Numbered from the stretch's first letter, positions 42,752-51,916 are shown. The stretch is 64,000 bases of DNA from Bacteroidota bacterium (GCA_023151185.1 JAKLJL010000001.1:124001-188000), one strand, 5' to 3'. Numbers and translations are program-made. Notes: a model not told the origin generated them from the sequence alone.

Positions 42752-43957
42752 TCAGAAATCGCTGGTCATGATGAGCTGCGGTTTATCCGAGAAGTGTTCG
42801 TATTTCGGACGGTACCGGTCGGTATCGTAGAACTTATTGACGTCGACCACCTTCTTGTAGCTGGTGACCACATCAATCGGAACATTGTCATACCGGCCGT
42901 TTCTGAGGCTCACGAGGCGGCCGCTGGTTCCCTGAAGCACAAGGTCAAGGGCCAGGTTGCCAAAAGCCATCGGAACGATTGAATCGAGAGCATCAGGAGC
43001 ACCGGACCGGACGATATAGCCCATCCGTTGGTTGATGACATCAATCCGGCGGCCGTTATTGAATTTGGCAGACATTTTCTTGAGCTGCTCAGAAACCACA
43101 TCCCCGATTCCGCCCAGTTTCTTGTGGCCGTAGGCATCTGCTTCTTCGCCCTGGAACATCATATCGCCACCTTTGATTTTGGCGCCTTCAGAAACCAGCA
43201 GAACCGAATATTTCGACGGATTGTCATTCCGGTCCTTCACCATCAGTTCAGTGATATGCTCCATGTCGAATTCATACTCGGGGATCAGACAGCGGTTGGC
43301 TGCACCGGCCATGGTGGGCAGAAGGGCAGAGAAACCGGCATACCGGCCGAAGACTTCGATGACCAGAAACCGTTCGTGAGAGCCGGCCGGAGTTCTGAGT
43401 TCGTGAGTCAGTTCAATGGTTCTGGAAATACAGGTTCCGAATCCGATACAATAATCTGTTCCCGGAACGTCGCCATCCATGGTTTTGGGAATTGCAATTA
43501 CCTTCATGCCCTGTTTGTGCATGTGAACGCCATAGCTCAGGGTATCGTCGCCGCCGATAGGAATCAGATAGTCCAGACCGAGGTAATCGATGTTTTTCAT
43601 GACTTCGCCGGTGAGGTCATTGATTGGTTCTTTATAAACATCTTTGTAAAGAGCAGGAACGTTGTCTTTTTTAACTTTGTCAGGACGGGTTCTGGAGGTG
43701 TGGAGGAAAGTACCGCCGGTTCTGCCGATCCGGTTCACGATTTGTTCGGTCAGAAGGATCGCATCATCCTGCTCTTCCAGTTTTTTACTCCGGTCGATGG
43801 TGATCATACCTTCCCAGCCGCGGCGGATACCGACAACCTGATATCCTTCTCTGATTGCACGGATTGTTACCGCACGGATTGCAGGGTTAAGACCGGGTAC
43901 GTCGCCGCCACCGGTGAGGATTCCGATGACGCCTTTCTTGTTTTTTACATTTGCCAT
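42752..43957 (-). CDS. pfp: 6-phosphofructokinase, predicted pyrophosphate-dependent
   Basis: The 401-aa enzyme phosphorylates fructose-6-phosphate. It has 'GILTGGGDVPGLNPAIRAVT', 'LIPIGGDDTLSYG' (GGDDT, residues 135-139) and 'IPKTMDGDVPGTDYCIGFGT' (PKTMDGD, 157-163). In this family Asp after GGD, together with Lys in the PKT segment, marks PPi use; ATP enzymes have GGDGS and a Gly. PPi use would make the step reversible and save ATP. It is a single gene between two terminators. Confidence 0.82.
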   Translation of the reverse strand: MANVKNKKGVIGILTGGGDVPGLNPAIRAVTIRAIREGYQVVGIRRGWEGMITIDRSKKLEEQDDAILLTEQIVNRIGRTGGTFLHTSRTRPDKVKKDNVPALYKDVYKEPINDLTGEVMKNIDYLGLDYLIPIGGDDTLSYGVHMHKQGMKVIAIPKTMDGDVPGTDYCIGFGTCISRTIELTHELRTPAGSHERFLVIEVFGRYAGFSALLPTMAGAANRCLIPEYEFDMEHITELMVKDRNDNPSKYSVLLVSEGAKIKGGDMMFQGEEADAYGHKKLGGIGDVVSEQLKKMSAKFNNGRRIDVINQRMGYIVRSGAPDALDSIVPMAFGNLALDLVLQGTSGRLVSLRNGRYDNVPIDVVTSYKKVVDVNKFYDTDRYRPKYEHFSDKPQLIMTSDF

Positions 43958-44104
43958 GTCGTTTCCTTAGGTTTGATTGGAATTCGGAAAGTTACAAAAA
44001 TGTCCGGATTGATTAAATAAAAAAACGTGTGCTTAATTAATCTCTAATCTGAATTTCAGGGTTTGGTTTCCTTTTATAATATGATCACCGGCTCCCGGCA
44101 AAAA

Positions 44105-44135
44105 AAAAGCCCGTTCAGACCTGACGGGCTTTTTC
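44105..44135 (-). terminator. Terminator after the phosphohexomutase gene
   Basis: AAAAGCCCG (44105-44113) pairs with CGGGCTTTT (44125-44133), extended by TCAG/CTGA near the loop, with A and T runs outside. Confidence 0.85.
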
Positions 44136-44149
44136 AACACAAAACCGGA

Positions 44150-45523
44150 TCAGTGGCCGTGACCTTCGTGGAAGTCGCCGTATTCTTTCAGTTTGCCCAG
44201 CATGAGATGCATGATTTCATCCCGGCGTTCAGGCGTTCTGGCTTCGAACCGGACGACGATTACCGGTTGGGTGTTCGATGCCCGGATGAGTCCCCAGCCA
44301 TCGCCAAACTGAACCCTTACCCCGTCAATATCAATAACTTCGAAACCCTTTTTGAAGAATTCGACAGCTTTTGCCACCATTTCAAATTTGATGTCGTCAT
44401 TGGCCACATCAAGACGGGTTTCGGGAGTCGAATAGTATTTCGGGAAGGAGTCATGCATGGAAGACAGCTTTTCGCTGGTGTGCGACAGCAACTGAATCAG
44501 TCTGGCGCCATCAAAAATGGCATCATCAAACCCATAGAAATTATCGGCAATAAACAGGTGACCGCTCATTTCGCCGGCAATCGGGCCATTGATTTCTTTC
44601 ATTTTGGATTTAATCAGCGAGTGGCCGGTTTTCCACATGACCGGTTTCCCGCCGTGAGCCGTGATGTCTTCGATCAGACCCTGGCTGCACTTCACATCAA
44701 ATACGATTTCTGCGCCCGGATTCCGTTTAATCACATCCCGCGATAAAATGGCCAGTAAGGCATCACCCCTGACCACCCGGCCCAGATTATCGACCACACC
44801 GATCCGGTCAGAATCGCCGTCGAACCCGATACCCAGGTCAGCACCGGTTTCTTTGACTTTGGCAATCAGGTCAACCAGGTATTTGTCCACGGTCGGATCG
44901 GGATGGTGATTCGGGAACCGTCCATCGGGCTCAGAATATAATTCAATGACTTCGCATCCGATCATCCGGTAAAAATCGGGGGCAATGAGGCCGCCGGTTG
45001 CATTGGCGCAGTCGGTCACAACCCTGAGCTTTTTCCCGAGGGAAATCCGGCTGGTAATATCCTTCAGATACTCATCCCGGATACTGACTTCCTTTACGCT
45101 GCCGGTTCCGGTTGCAAACTTCCCGGTCTGGATCAGTTTCAGTAAATCCTGGATTTTGGATCCGTAAATTGAGTTGGTTCCGATTGAAATTTTAAATCCG
45201 TTATAATCGGCCGGATTGTGACTGGCGGTGACCATAATAGCCCCGTCGACCGGCATGGTGAAGGTAGACCAGTACGACATCGGTGAGGTGATTTCACCCA
45301 GGTCGATCACGTGAAGGCCGGCCCCGACAAATTCCCTGACGACGATATCTCTGAACCGTTTCCCGCTGAGTCTGACATCCCGCCCGACCGTGACAGTTTT
45401 ACAGCCTTCATTAAGAAAGTAAGTTGCGGCGCCTTTGGCCAGCAGGCTGACGGTATCATCGGTCAGATCCTTATCAACGATTCCTCTGATATCGTATTCT
45501 CTGAAAATTCCGGGATTGATCAT
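44150..45523 (-). CDS. Phosphomannomutase/phosphoglucomutase
   Basis: This 457-aa alpha-D-phosphohexomutase is of the AlgC/ManB type, with 'REYDIRGIVDKDLTDD', the phosphoserine loop 'VTASHNPADYNGFKI', the metal loop 'FDGDSDRIGVVD', the sugar loop 'GEMSGHLFIAD' and the phosphate loop 'RASNTQPVIVVRFEA'. The GEMSGH loop separates it from the glmM-type paralogue at 17.7 kb. It likely feeds nucleotide-sugar synthesis. The C-terminal tail is His-rich ('DFHEGHGH'). Confidence 0.85.
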   Translation of the reverse strand: MINPGIFREYDIRGIVDKDLTDDTVSLLAKGAATYFLNEGCKTVTVGRDVRLSGKRFRDIVVREFVGAGLHVIDLGEITSPMSYWSTFTMPVDGAIMVTASHNPADYNGFKISIGTNSIYGSKIQDLLKLIQTGKFATGTGSVKEVSIRDEYLKDITSRISLGKKLRVVTDCANATGGLIAPDFYRMIGCEVIELYSEPDGRFPNHHPDPTVDKYLVDLIAKVKETGADLGIGFDGDSDRIGVVDNLGRVVRGDALLAILSRDVIKRNPGAEIVFDVKCSQGLIEDITAHGGKPVMWKTGHSLIKSKMKEINGPIAGEMSGHLFIADNFYGFDDAIFDGARLIQLLSHTSEKLSSMHDSFPKYYSTPETRLDVANDDIKFEMVAKAVEFFKKGFEVIDIDGVRVQFGDGWGLIRASNTQPVIVVRFEARTPERRDEIMHLMLGKLKEYGDFHEGHGH

Positions 45524-45561
45524 ACATTTTCCTTTGAGTTAATCCATGAATGAAATATCTG

Positions 45562-45569
45562 CAAAAGTA
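45562..45569 (-). promoter_or_regulatory. -7 box for the phosphohexomutase gene
   Basis: TACTTTTG on the minus strand, 38 bases before the ATG, matches TAnnTTTG. Confidence 0.45.
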
Positions 45570-45627
45570 ATCAACTTTTTCAGATGAATGAAAGGGTTGA
45601 AAGTGAAAAGATGACAGGCGGGCAACC

Positions 45628-45664
45628 GGAAAAAAATCCGTGCCGGATGGGCAGTCCGGCACGG
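45628..45664 (-). terminator. Terminator after the dockerin protein gene
   Basis: CCGTGCCGGA (45638-45647) pairs perfectly with TCCGGCACGG (45655-45664). On the minus strand a T run follows at 45637-45630. Confidence 0.88.
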
Positions 45665-45679
45665 CAGTGAGCTGCGGGA

Positions 45680-47332
45680 TTATTTGGACAGGATCATTCT
45701 GGCAACAAGTGACTTCCCGCCGGAGGACAGCCGGCTTAGGTAAATTCCTGAACTGACGGGGTTTCCGGCATCATCTTTTCCATCCCAGGTCAGTTCGGTT
45801 ACCCCTGCGGCAGCAGGACCGTCGAGCAGGACCCGGACTTTCTGTCCCAGAATATTGTAAATGACCAGGCTTGCAACCTGTTCCTTTTCCAGACTGAACG
45901 GAATGCGGGTTTCCGGATTGAAGGGGTTCGGATGGTTTTTACCGAGTGCAAAAACGGCCGGTTTCGCCGGGGTGTCGCCGTCTGTTTCAAGGGTAAAGGC
46001 CTGTTTTTCAGATTCGTTGACCGAAATCGTCCCCGAAATGGCACCCGAAAGGGATCCGGTATGGAAGGTTATCAGGTCTGAAAGGGTTTTGGGAATGCCG
46101 GATGCGGACGAAATTTTGAGGACGGCATTTCCTGAACCGGAGTGAAGGGCCTGCTCAGAGTTAAACCCGGCCGGCAGGGTCACTTTAAGTTGCCTGAGTG
46201 CTTGTTCGGGCCCCGTAAGGACAAGGTCCAGACCGGCAACCGGCAGGTCTGTCTTAAGAAAGAGAGAAAAAGTCCTGTTTTCTTTTCGGATCCCGGTTTC
46301 GACGGTGAAACTCCGGATTTTGCCCTTAAGATCTTCGGGACCTTTTCCATCCTGATTGGCATCGACCGGGAAATAGTCGAGAAGCCCGGCTGATTTCTGG
46401 AGAATCAGGGAAGCATCATAAGCTCCTGATTCCCCGTTCCCCGAAACATCGGCTGCAATCAGATCTTCTCCTTCGAAGGCATCGGTTAACCCGGCTGCTT
46501 CCTGAAGAACCAGTGAGGCATCGAGTGCATTCACGGCTTCATTGTCATTCAAATCGCCATAGAGAACGTAATTAAACACAGGACTGGATTCCGTCAGTTT
46601 AGCAATCACGTCCTTAAATACCTGGTCCCGGAGGGTTCCCGAGGCAATTTCATACAAATCAAAAAAGCAACTAAAAACCTTAAAAGAGGCTGTTTCATTA
46701 TAAACTGCGGCCGAATAACCGGCCAGCGAATAAGATTCCGGACCGAATTGATAGACCGATTCGCCAGTTCCGGTTGGGGTTACACCATCAATCCACCAGG
46801 CCGTCGGGTAAATCCAGGTGAGTTTATCAGCCGAAACCAGCGGACTTCCCGGGGCAAGATCCAGTTCAGAAACCCCGGTTCCGCCATCAGACCCATAAGA
46901 CTGAACATCATAGGAGGAAACACCCAGATAGTCGTATACGAAATCGCCGGGCGCAAAAGTATAAACCGGCGCACCGTACTTATCATACAGTAAATCCGTT
47001 CCTGAAACCCAAAGCCGGCCGCCGCCGTTCAGATACGATTGAATTGCCGGATTCACTTCGAAATTCCCGTTCCAGAACCAGGTTTTAAATCCGTCATAGG
47101 ACGTGTACCAGATGACCAGATCAAATCCCGAAAGTTCGGTGGCTGAAGGGGATCTCAGACTGTCGTTTGCATTGAAATAGGTATACTGAAAGCTCAGCCG
47201 GTACAGCGAAGCTCTGACCACATCCTTGTTTCCAAATCCAAGATCCTCATCCCCGACAAACAGGATTTTGGGCTGTGCCAAACCAGCCACCGAAAAAACG
47301 GACAGTACCAGCAACAGAAGCAATGCTCTCAT
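45680..47332 (-). CDS. Secreted dockerin-like protein with T9SS domain
   Basis: A signal peptide (about residues 1-19) precedes a region of about 240 residues rich in Gly, Tyr and Trp ('LWVSGTDLLYDKYGAPVYTF') that resembles ThuA-like or GATase-like secreted domains. Two calcium-binding dockerin-type repeats follow ('GDLNDNEAVNALDASLVLQE' and 'ADVSGNGESGAYDASLILQK'), then a beta-rich region and a T9SS domain ('NHPNPFNPETRIPFSLE'). Dockerins bind cohesins, but no cohesin gene is visible here. SD 'aaggag' precedes the ATG. Confidence 0.7.
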   Translation of the reverse strand: MRALLLLLVLSVFSVAGLAQPKILFVGDEDLGFGNKDVVRASLYRLSFQYTYFNANDSLRSPSATELSGFDLVIWYTSYDGFKTWFWNGNFEVNPAIQSYLNGGGRLWVSGTDLLYDKYGAPVYTFAPGDFVYDYLGVSSYDVQSYGSDGGTGVSELDLAPGSPLVSADKLTWIYPTAWWIDGVTPTGTGESVYQFGPESYSLAGYSAAVYNETASFKVFSCFFDLYEIASGTLRDQVFKDVIAKLTESSPVFNYVLYGDLNDNEAVNALDASLVLQEAAGLTDAFEGEDLIAADVSGNGESGAYDASLILQKSAGLLDYFPVDANQDGKGPEDLKGKIRSFTVETGIRKENRTFSLFLKTDLPVAGLDLVLTGPEQALRQLKVTLPAGFNSEQALHSGSGNAVLKISSASGIPKTLSDLITFHTGSLSGAISGTISVNESEKQAFTLETDGDTPAKPAVFALGKNHPNPFNPETRIPFSLEKEQVASLVIYNILGQKVRVLLDGPAAAGVTELTWDGKDDAGNPVSSGIYLSRLSSGGKSLVARMILSK

Positions 47333-47496
47333 GGGTCTTTTACTCCTTAATAAGTTAAGTGGAATGTTGAATTAAATTACATTATTAATTTATTGGATGC
47401 AATATAACCCCTAAAAAATGACTTATCCGGTTTCCTGCAGGTGGCAGTTCCTGTCCGAAAACTTTTCCATGGTTCCGAAAACCCGAATTAATTTGG

Positions 47497-47504
47497 TAAT
47501 TTTG
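47497..47504 (+). promoter_or_regulatory. -7 box for yhhQ-ispG
   Basis: TAATTTTG matches TAnnTTTG. It lies about 29 bases before the GTG start at 47533 and leaves room for the strong SD. Confidence 0.45.
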
Positions 47505-47532
47505 ATGTTTCGTGCGGGAAAAAGGAGGAGTT

Positions 47533-48231
47533 GTGACCCGGGGGCAGCGATTATTTCTGGTATTGATGGCCATGTTTCTGACTTTTCTGATCATGGCCGA
47601 GGTAACGTCATCCAAATTTATCACCCTTTTCGGTTTTACCATGACCATGGGGGTTATCCCGTTCCCGGTCACCTTTATCATTACCGATCTGATGAATGAG
47701 TATTTCGGTCGGAAGGGTGTCCGGTTTGTGACGCTGGTCGGGATGGCCATGCTGGTCCTTGTTTATGTGCTGATTCTGATTGATGTTGCCATTCCGGCGG
47801 CACCCAACTCGCCGGTACCGGATGAGGCCTTCCGGATGGTATTTGCCAATTCGGGCATGGTGATTATCGGATCTATGGTGGCCTACCTGATCGGGCAACT
47901 TCTGGATATCCAGGTTTTTCACTGGCTCAGACGGAAAACCGGGAACCGGCATATCTGGCTGCGGGCAACCGGATCGACCGTTATCAGCCAACTGGTCGAC
48001 TCCCTGGTGGTTTTATACATTGCCTTTGGGGCCTCCATGCCGCTTGCCGACCTGACGGCAATCGGTCTGACCAACTATCTCTACAAATTCCTCATCGCCG
48101 TTTCCATTACCCCGGTCATTTACCTGGCCCATCATTTCATCGGCCGGTGGCTCGGTGAAGAAGCCCGGCATCTGTCGGGTTCAGCCAAAGAAGATTTAAG
48201 TTTTGAACTAATTCCCTGGAAAAAACCATGA
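47533..48231 (+). CDS. yhhQ: Queuosine precursor transporter (YhhQ/DUF165)
   Basis: The 232-aa polytopic membrane protein has the DUF165/YhhQ pattern: 'LIMAEVTSSKFITLFGFTM', 'PFPVTFIITDLMNEYFGRK', 'AYLIGQLLDIQVFHWLRRKT' and 'STVISQLVDSLVVLYIAFG'. It probably imports a queuosine precursor. The GTG at 47533 is preferred because AAAGGAGG just upstream forms an ideal SD; the earlier GTG at 47512 would translate through that SD. The stop overlaps ispG by 4 bases. Confidence 0.85.
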   Translation: MTRGQRLFLVLMAMFLTFLIMAEVTSSKFITLFGFTMTMGVIPFPVTFIITDLMNEYFGRKGVRFVTLVGMAMLVLVYVLILIDVAIPAAPNSPVPDEAFRMVFANSGMVIIGSMVAYLIGQLLDIQVFHWLRRKTGNRHIWLRATGSTVISQLVDSLVVLYIAFGASMPLADLTAIGLTNYLYKFLIAVSITPVIYLAHHFIGRWLGEEARHLSGSAKEDLSFELIPWKKP

Positions 48232-50231
48232 CACTGCCCTTGATCTACGTCCCCGATCCGTTTATCAGAACCCGGAGAAAAACCCATGAAGTCCGGGTCG
48301 GATCAGTCGGGATCGGAGGAGACAACCCGATCCGGATTCAGTCCATGACCACGTCGGATACGATGGATACCGCCGGAACGGTTGACCAGATCCGCAAATT
48401 AAGTGATGCCGGATGTGAAATCGTCCGGATAACCGCACCCAGCATCCGGGATGCCGAAAATCTGGGGCAGATTAAAGCAGAAATGAAGCGGCAGGGTCTT
48501 TCCGTTCCGCTGGTTGCCGATATTCACTTTACACCGAATGCAGCCATGAAGGCAGCCGAATTCGTCGAAAAGGTCCGGGTCAATCCCGGAAACTATGCCG
48601 ACAGGAAGAAATTTGAAATCCGGGATTACACCGAGTCTGAATATCAGGAGGCGCTGGAGTACATTCACGACAAATTTTCACCGTTGGTTCTCAAATGCCG
48701 GGAGTCGGGTGTGGCCATGCGGATCGGGACCAATCACGGTAGTCTTTCTGACCGGATCATGAACCGGTTTGGCGACACACCCGAAGGCATGGTGGAATCG
48801 GCAATGGAATTTCTGGCCATCTGCCGGATGTACCACTACGATCAGGTTGTCCTGTCGATGAAATCGAGCAATACGCAGGTCATGATCCAGGCATACCGGC
48901 TGCTGGTTGCCCGGATGAACCGGGAAAATATGACGTATCCGCTGCACCTCGGGGTGACGGAAGCCGGTGACGGCGAAGACGGCCGGATCAAATCGGCAAT
49001 CGGGATCGGCTCCCTGCTTGAAGACGGCATCGGCGATACCCTCCGGGTCAGTCTGACGGAAGATGCCTGGTACGAAATTCCGGTTGCCCAGGCCATTGCA
49101 GCCCCCTACCAGCATCCCGCTGAAAAAAAATACACCGTCCGGACGGAAAAGGAAACCTTCCGGAACGCTCTGGATTTTCAACGGAAAGAGACCCGCCAGA
49201 TCAAAGGGAACCGGTTGAATTTCGGCGAAAAAGGATTAATCCGGGCCGGAATCCGGCTGGAAACCGTTCCTGATCCTGACGAGGTCATGGCTCTGATCCG
49301 GGAGCATGGTGTAATTTCCTTTTCTGAAGAACCCAAACTTGAGATGATATCCTTCCGGGTCAGCTCAGAAGACGACGTGGTCCGGCTGTTTCAGGTTTTG
49401 ACTGCGACCCGTGCGGAAGCCTTCGTTCCCGAATTTTGCCTGACGACTGACAACCCCGACCTTATCCCGGCCCATCTGCCGTATCAGCTTCGGTTTCTTG
49501 AACTGGAGCTGACCGAAAAAACCACAGCAGAGTCCCTGGCCGCGGTTAACTTTCCCGACCGGAATCTCATTCTGACCGTCCGGCAGACCGGCAGTGACTG
49601 GAAGTCCCGGCTGGAGGGTGCCGTCCGGATTTTGACCGCTTCCGGAAATGACCATCTGATGCTGTCGGGGATAACCGATGAGTCGACCGTTTCCTTTTTC
49701 CGGGAGCTGATTGAATGGAATTTCGCCGGCGGATTTCACTTTCCGCTGGTGCTGCAGGCTGAACCTGAGGTTTTTGATGACACGGCCGTTTTACGGATTG
49801 CGGTTGAACTGGGCGGACTTCTTGCGGATGGATTCGGTGATCTGTTCCTGATCGGCGGAACCGGAAATGCCGATGACCGCCGGCGGATCCTGTTCAACAT
49901 TCTTCAGGCGGCCCGTCAGCGGACGACCAAGACCGAGTATATTTCCTGTCCGTCCTGCGGCAGAACCCTGTTTAATCTGCAGGATACGACAGACCGCATC
50001 AAAAAGAAAACCTCGCATCTGAAGGGCGTTAAAATCGCCATAATGGGATGCATCGTCAACGGACCGGGAGAAATGGCCGATGCCGATTTCGGCTATGTCG
50101 GATCCGGACCGGGAAAAATTGATCTGTACGTCGGGAAAAAGGTGGTCAGGAAAGCCATTCCGCAGGAACTGGCGGATGCGGCACTCATTGAACTGATCCG
50201 GGAAGAAGGGAAGTGGGCCGACCCGGGATAA
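48228..50231 (+). CDS. ispG: 4-hydroxy-3-methylbut-2-enyl diphosphate synthase, long form
   Basis: This enzyme of the MEP isoprenoid pathway has a TIM-barrel N-terminus ('IRIQSMTTSDTMDTAGTVDQ', 'VADIHFTPNAAMKAAEFVEK') and a C-terminal Fe-S domain ('YISCPSCGRTLFNLQDTT', 'AIMGCIVNGPGEMADADFGY') with the cluster Cys and Glu ligands. The length of 667 aa reflects a large insertion between the two. That insertion is known from Bacteroidota, Chlorobi, Chlamydiae and plants, and it supports the phylum call. It overlaps yhhQ by 4 bases and ends at a strong terminator. Confidence 0.95.
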   Translation: MTLPLIYVPDPFIRTRRKTHEVRVGSVGIGGDNPIRIQSMTTSDTMDTAGTVDQIRKLSDAGCEIVRITAPSIRDAENLGQIKAEMKRQGLSVPLVADIHFTPNAAMKAAEFVEKVRVNPGNYADRKKFEIRDYTESEYQEALEYIHDKFSPLVLKCRESGVAMRIGTNHGSLSDRIMNRFGDTPEGMVESAMEFLAICRMYHYDQVVLSMKSSNTQVMIQAYRLLVARMNRENMTYPLHLGVTEAGDGEDGRIKSAIGIGSLLEDGIGDTLRVSLTEDAWYEIPVAQAIAAPYQHPAEKKYTVRTEKETFRNALDFQRKETRQIKGNRLNFGEKGLIRAGIRLETVPDPDEVMALIREHGVISFSEEPKLEMISFRVSSEDDVVRLFQVLTATRAEAFVPEFCLTTDNPDLIPAHLPYQLRFLELELTEKTTAESLAAVNFPDRNLILTVRQTGSDWKSRLEGAVRILTASGNDHLMLSGITDESTVSFFRELIEWNFAGGFHFPLVLQAEPEVFDDTAVLRIAVELGGLLADGFGDLFLIGGTGNADDRRRILFNILQAARQRTTKTEYISCPSCGRTLFNLQDTTDRIKKKTSHLKGVKIAIMGCIVNGPGEMADADFGYVGSGPGKIDLYVGKKVVRKAIPQELADAALIELIREEGKWADPG

Positions 50232-50281
50232 AGGGGATTGCCCGTTCACTATACCACCGCAACATTTTCAACAGACCCGCC

Positions 50282-50310
50282 AGGCCGGACGAAAGTCCGG
50301 CCTTTTTTTT
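50282..50310 (+). terminator. Terminator after ispG
   Basis: AGGCCGGAC (50282-50290) pairs perfectly with GTCCGGCCT (50295-50303) across GAAA, followed by T8. Confidence 0.9.
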
Positions 50311-50474
50311 CCCTCACCCCAGCGACCAAGACCTTCGGTCGCGGGTTAAAAGGGTCATATGTGGGTAGAAAAACAAACGCAGCCAACCAAACCGCCCGGA
50401 CACAACCCTTTTTCCGGGTTTGGCCTTATTCAGGGCGAAAATGCACCAAACAGAAATTTCTTTGTCTTCGACGA

Positions 50475-50497
50475 CCCACTTTTTCGGGAAAAGTGGG
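50475..50497. repeat. Perfect 9-bp hairpin
   Basis: CCCACTTTT (50475-50483) and AAAAGTGGG (50489-50497) are exact reverse complements around a 5-base loop. Confidence 0.75.
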
Positions 50498-50537
50498 CAA
50501 AACCTTCGCCAGAATCCAAACGCAAAGGTTCTTTCCC

Positions 50538-50558
50538 TTTGAAACCAGCGGTTTCAAA
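50538..50558. repeat. Hairpin with CC-AGC-GG apex (copy 1)
   Basis: TTTGAAACC (50538-50546), AGC loop, GGTTTCAAA (50550-50558). It shares the apex with copy 2 but has different stem bases. Confidence 0.75.
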
Positions 50559-50695
50559 AGTCCCGCTTGCCGCGGAAACTGACCGGAAAATGTTTTTGTG
50601 TGATTAAGAAACTTTTCAGGCCTTTCGGTCACTTTCCGAAACCCACGAACCTTCGCAGCCGCACTTGCCCTGATTCTGGCATTACTGCAATTCTC

Positions 50696-50714
50696 ATCGC
50701 TCCAGCGGAGCGAT
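50696..50714. repeat. Hairpin with CC-AGC-GG apex (copy 2)
   Basis: ATCGCTCC (50696-50703), AGC loop, GGAGCGAT (50707-50714). The stem differs from copy 1 yet remains fully paired. Confidence 0.75.
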
Positions 50715-51343
50715 CTAGTGGTAGAAATTCCAAAACAGGGAAATACCTGCCTGGCCGGACGAATGTCCGGACTTCCTGGTTTTTCCTTTATTTCGTTATA
50801 AATATTTAGTGGCTGAGTTCCATAAAACCGGTGAAGTTGATCGGGTAGTGAGGTTCCCGAAATGACCGGTCACTTCCTGCCAGGTGTCTTAGGGATCTGT
50901 TTTCTCTGCTTACCTCAAGTTATTTTTCCTTCGGGGAGGACCTGTTTGCAGATCCGTCATACCCCCCTTAGACGGATCTAAGGTCTTCCTTAGCCGAAAA
51001 CTAAGGTGCGAAACCGGCAAAAAATACGGGGTTTCCTGTATTGCCAAAATGAAGGTTTTCTCCTTACCTTTAACCAAAGAATTTGAAAGCGGACTGGCTG
51101 GGTGTTTGTTATGTCCAAGTACAAAACCAGCTTCTCTTAATAAAAAGTGGTTTGGCTGTTGCGTATCAAGATAATAAGTAAAAAATCTACCTAAATATAA
51201 ATGGCGAAAACTTAAATCATTTGGGATTTTTGCATACCAACTTTGTTTTATTAAATCGATTTTGTTCAATAAATCTGCGTTTCTAATCGGGATTGCCCCT
51301 ATTTGATTTAAATCTGTGCTGAATTGCAGTCAAAAGGAAATAA

Positions 51344-51916
51344 ATGCCCAAGGCTATAATCCCTTCTTCAATACCGAGACTTTCTTTAACTGAACTGAAT
51401 GAGAGGTTAAGTCCTATTCAATTGGATAGAACCCTCCATCTGGTAATTTTGTTGAGAATCCATGGGTATTACCTGAAAGCAATTGGTGACTCCGCTTCCA
51501 AGGAGCGTGGTATATATGTTGGCGCCCTTTTTATGGACTCCCCCAAGTGACTTCTGCATTCTATGCCAGTACCAATCCGTCCCTTTTCAAGAAGGGTAAC
51601 GGATCAGGAAGTGAAAAAGGAATCGCCCGGCTAAAACCGGGATTGTATAACGCCCATTGCCATGTTCTGTTTAAAAACATATATCTACCTTTGGTTCAAC
51701 GATTGGGTGATGTGACTGACATCCGTGACGGTGAGCTAGACTATGAAGAAACCGGTTACTTCGGAATCAATATCCACAAAGGTGGATAATCTACAACCAC
51801 CTGTTTGGGTTGCCAGACTATTCACCCGGGTCAATGGGACAGTTTTATTTCAGTCCGTTCGGTATTTTGGAAAGAAATGGGATAAAACGGTGATACCGTA
51901 TGTGTTGATAGGGTGA
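51344..51916 (+). pseudogene. Decayed gene with frameshifts and an internal stop
   Basis: Three reading-frame pieces join into one protein-like sequence. The first (51344-51550) ends 'ERGIYVGALFMDSP'. The second continues 'TSAFYASTNPSLFKKG' and 'GYFGINIHKGG', meets TAA at 51787-51789, then reads 'CLGCQTIHPGQWDSF'. A third frame supplies 'KTVIPYVLIG' and a stop at 51914-51916. A one-base loss in the C run at 51540-51544 explains the first shift. The 'FGINIH...LGCQTI...QW' pattern matches uncharacterised proteins I associate with cell-wall or phage-like functions, but I cannot name the family. Confidence 0.65.

Larger units (their letters stand above)
50311..51343. other. Gene-poor junction with many short palindromes
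   Basis: About 1 kb without a convincing gene. The left half (50311-50800) is packed with short perfect inverted repeats (listed separately, plus GCGACC/GGTCGC at 50322-50342 and CCGGAC/GTCCGG at 50755-50770). The right half is AT-rich. From about 51060 to 51320 the minus strand reads an open frame with protein-like text ('WYAKIPNDLSFRHLYLGRFF') that loses quality further on, possibly a decayed gene fragment. The stretch separates the core genome from the accessory island. Confidence 0.5.

Noticed and set aside
43028-44020. A 330-codon open frame antisense to the phosphofructokinase gene
   Set aside because: It is an exact shadow of a well-conserved gene on the other strand, has no RBS and reads as low-quality His/Phe/Asn-rich sequence.
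50910-51269. A 119-codon minus-strand ORF in the junction region
   Set aside because: Its C-terminal third ('GGMTDLQTGPPRRKNN') is junk-like and there is no RBS. At best the N-terminal part is a remnant, noted under the junction feature.
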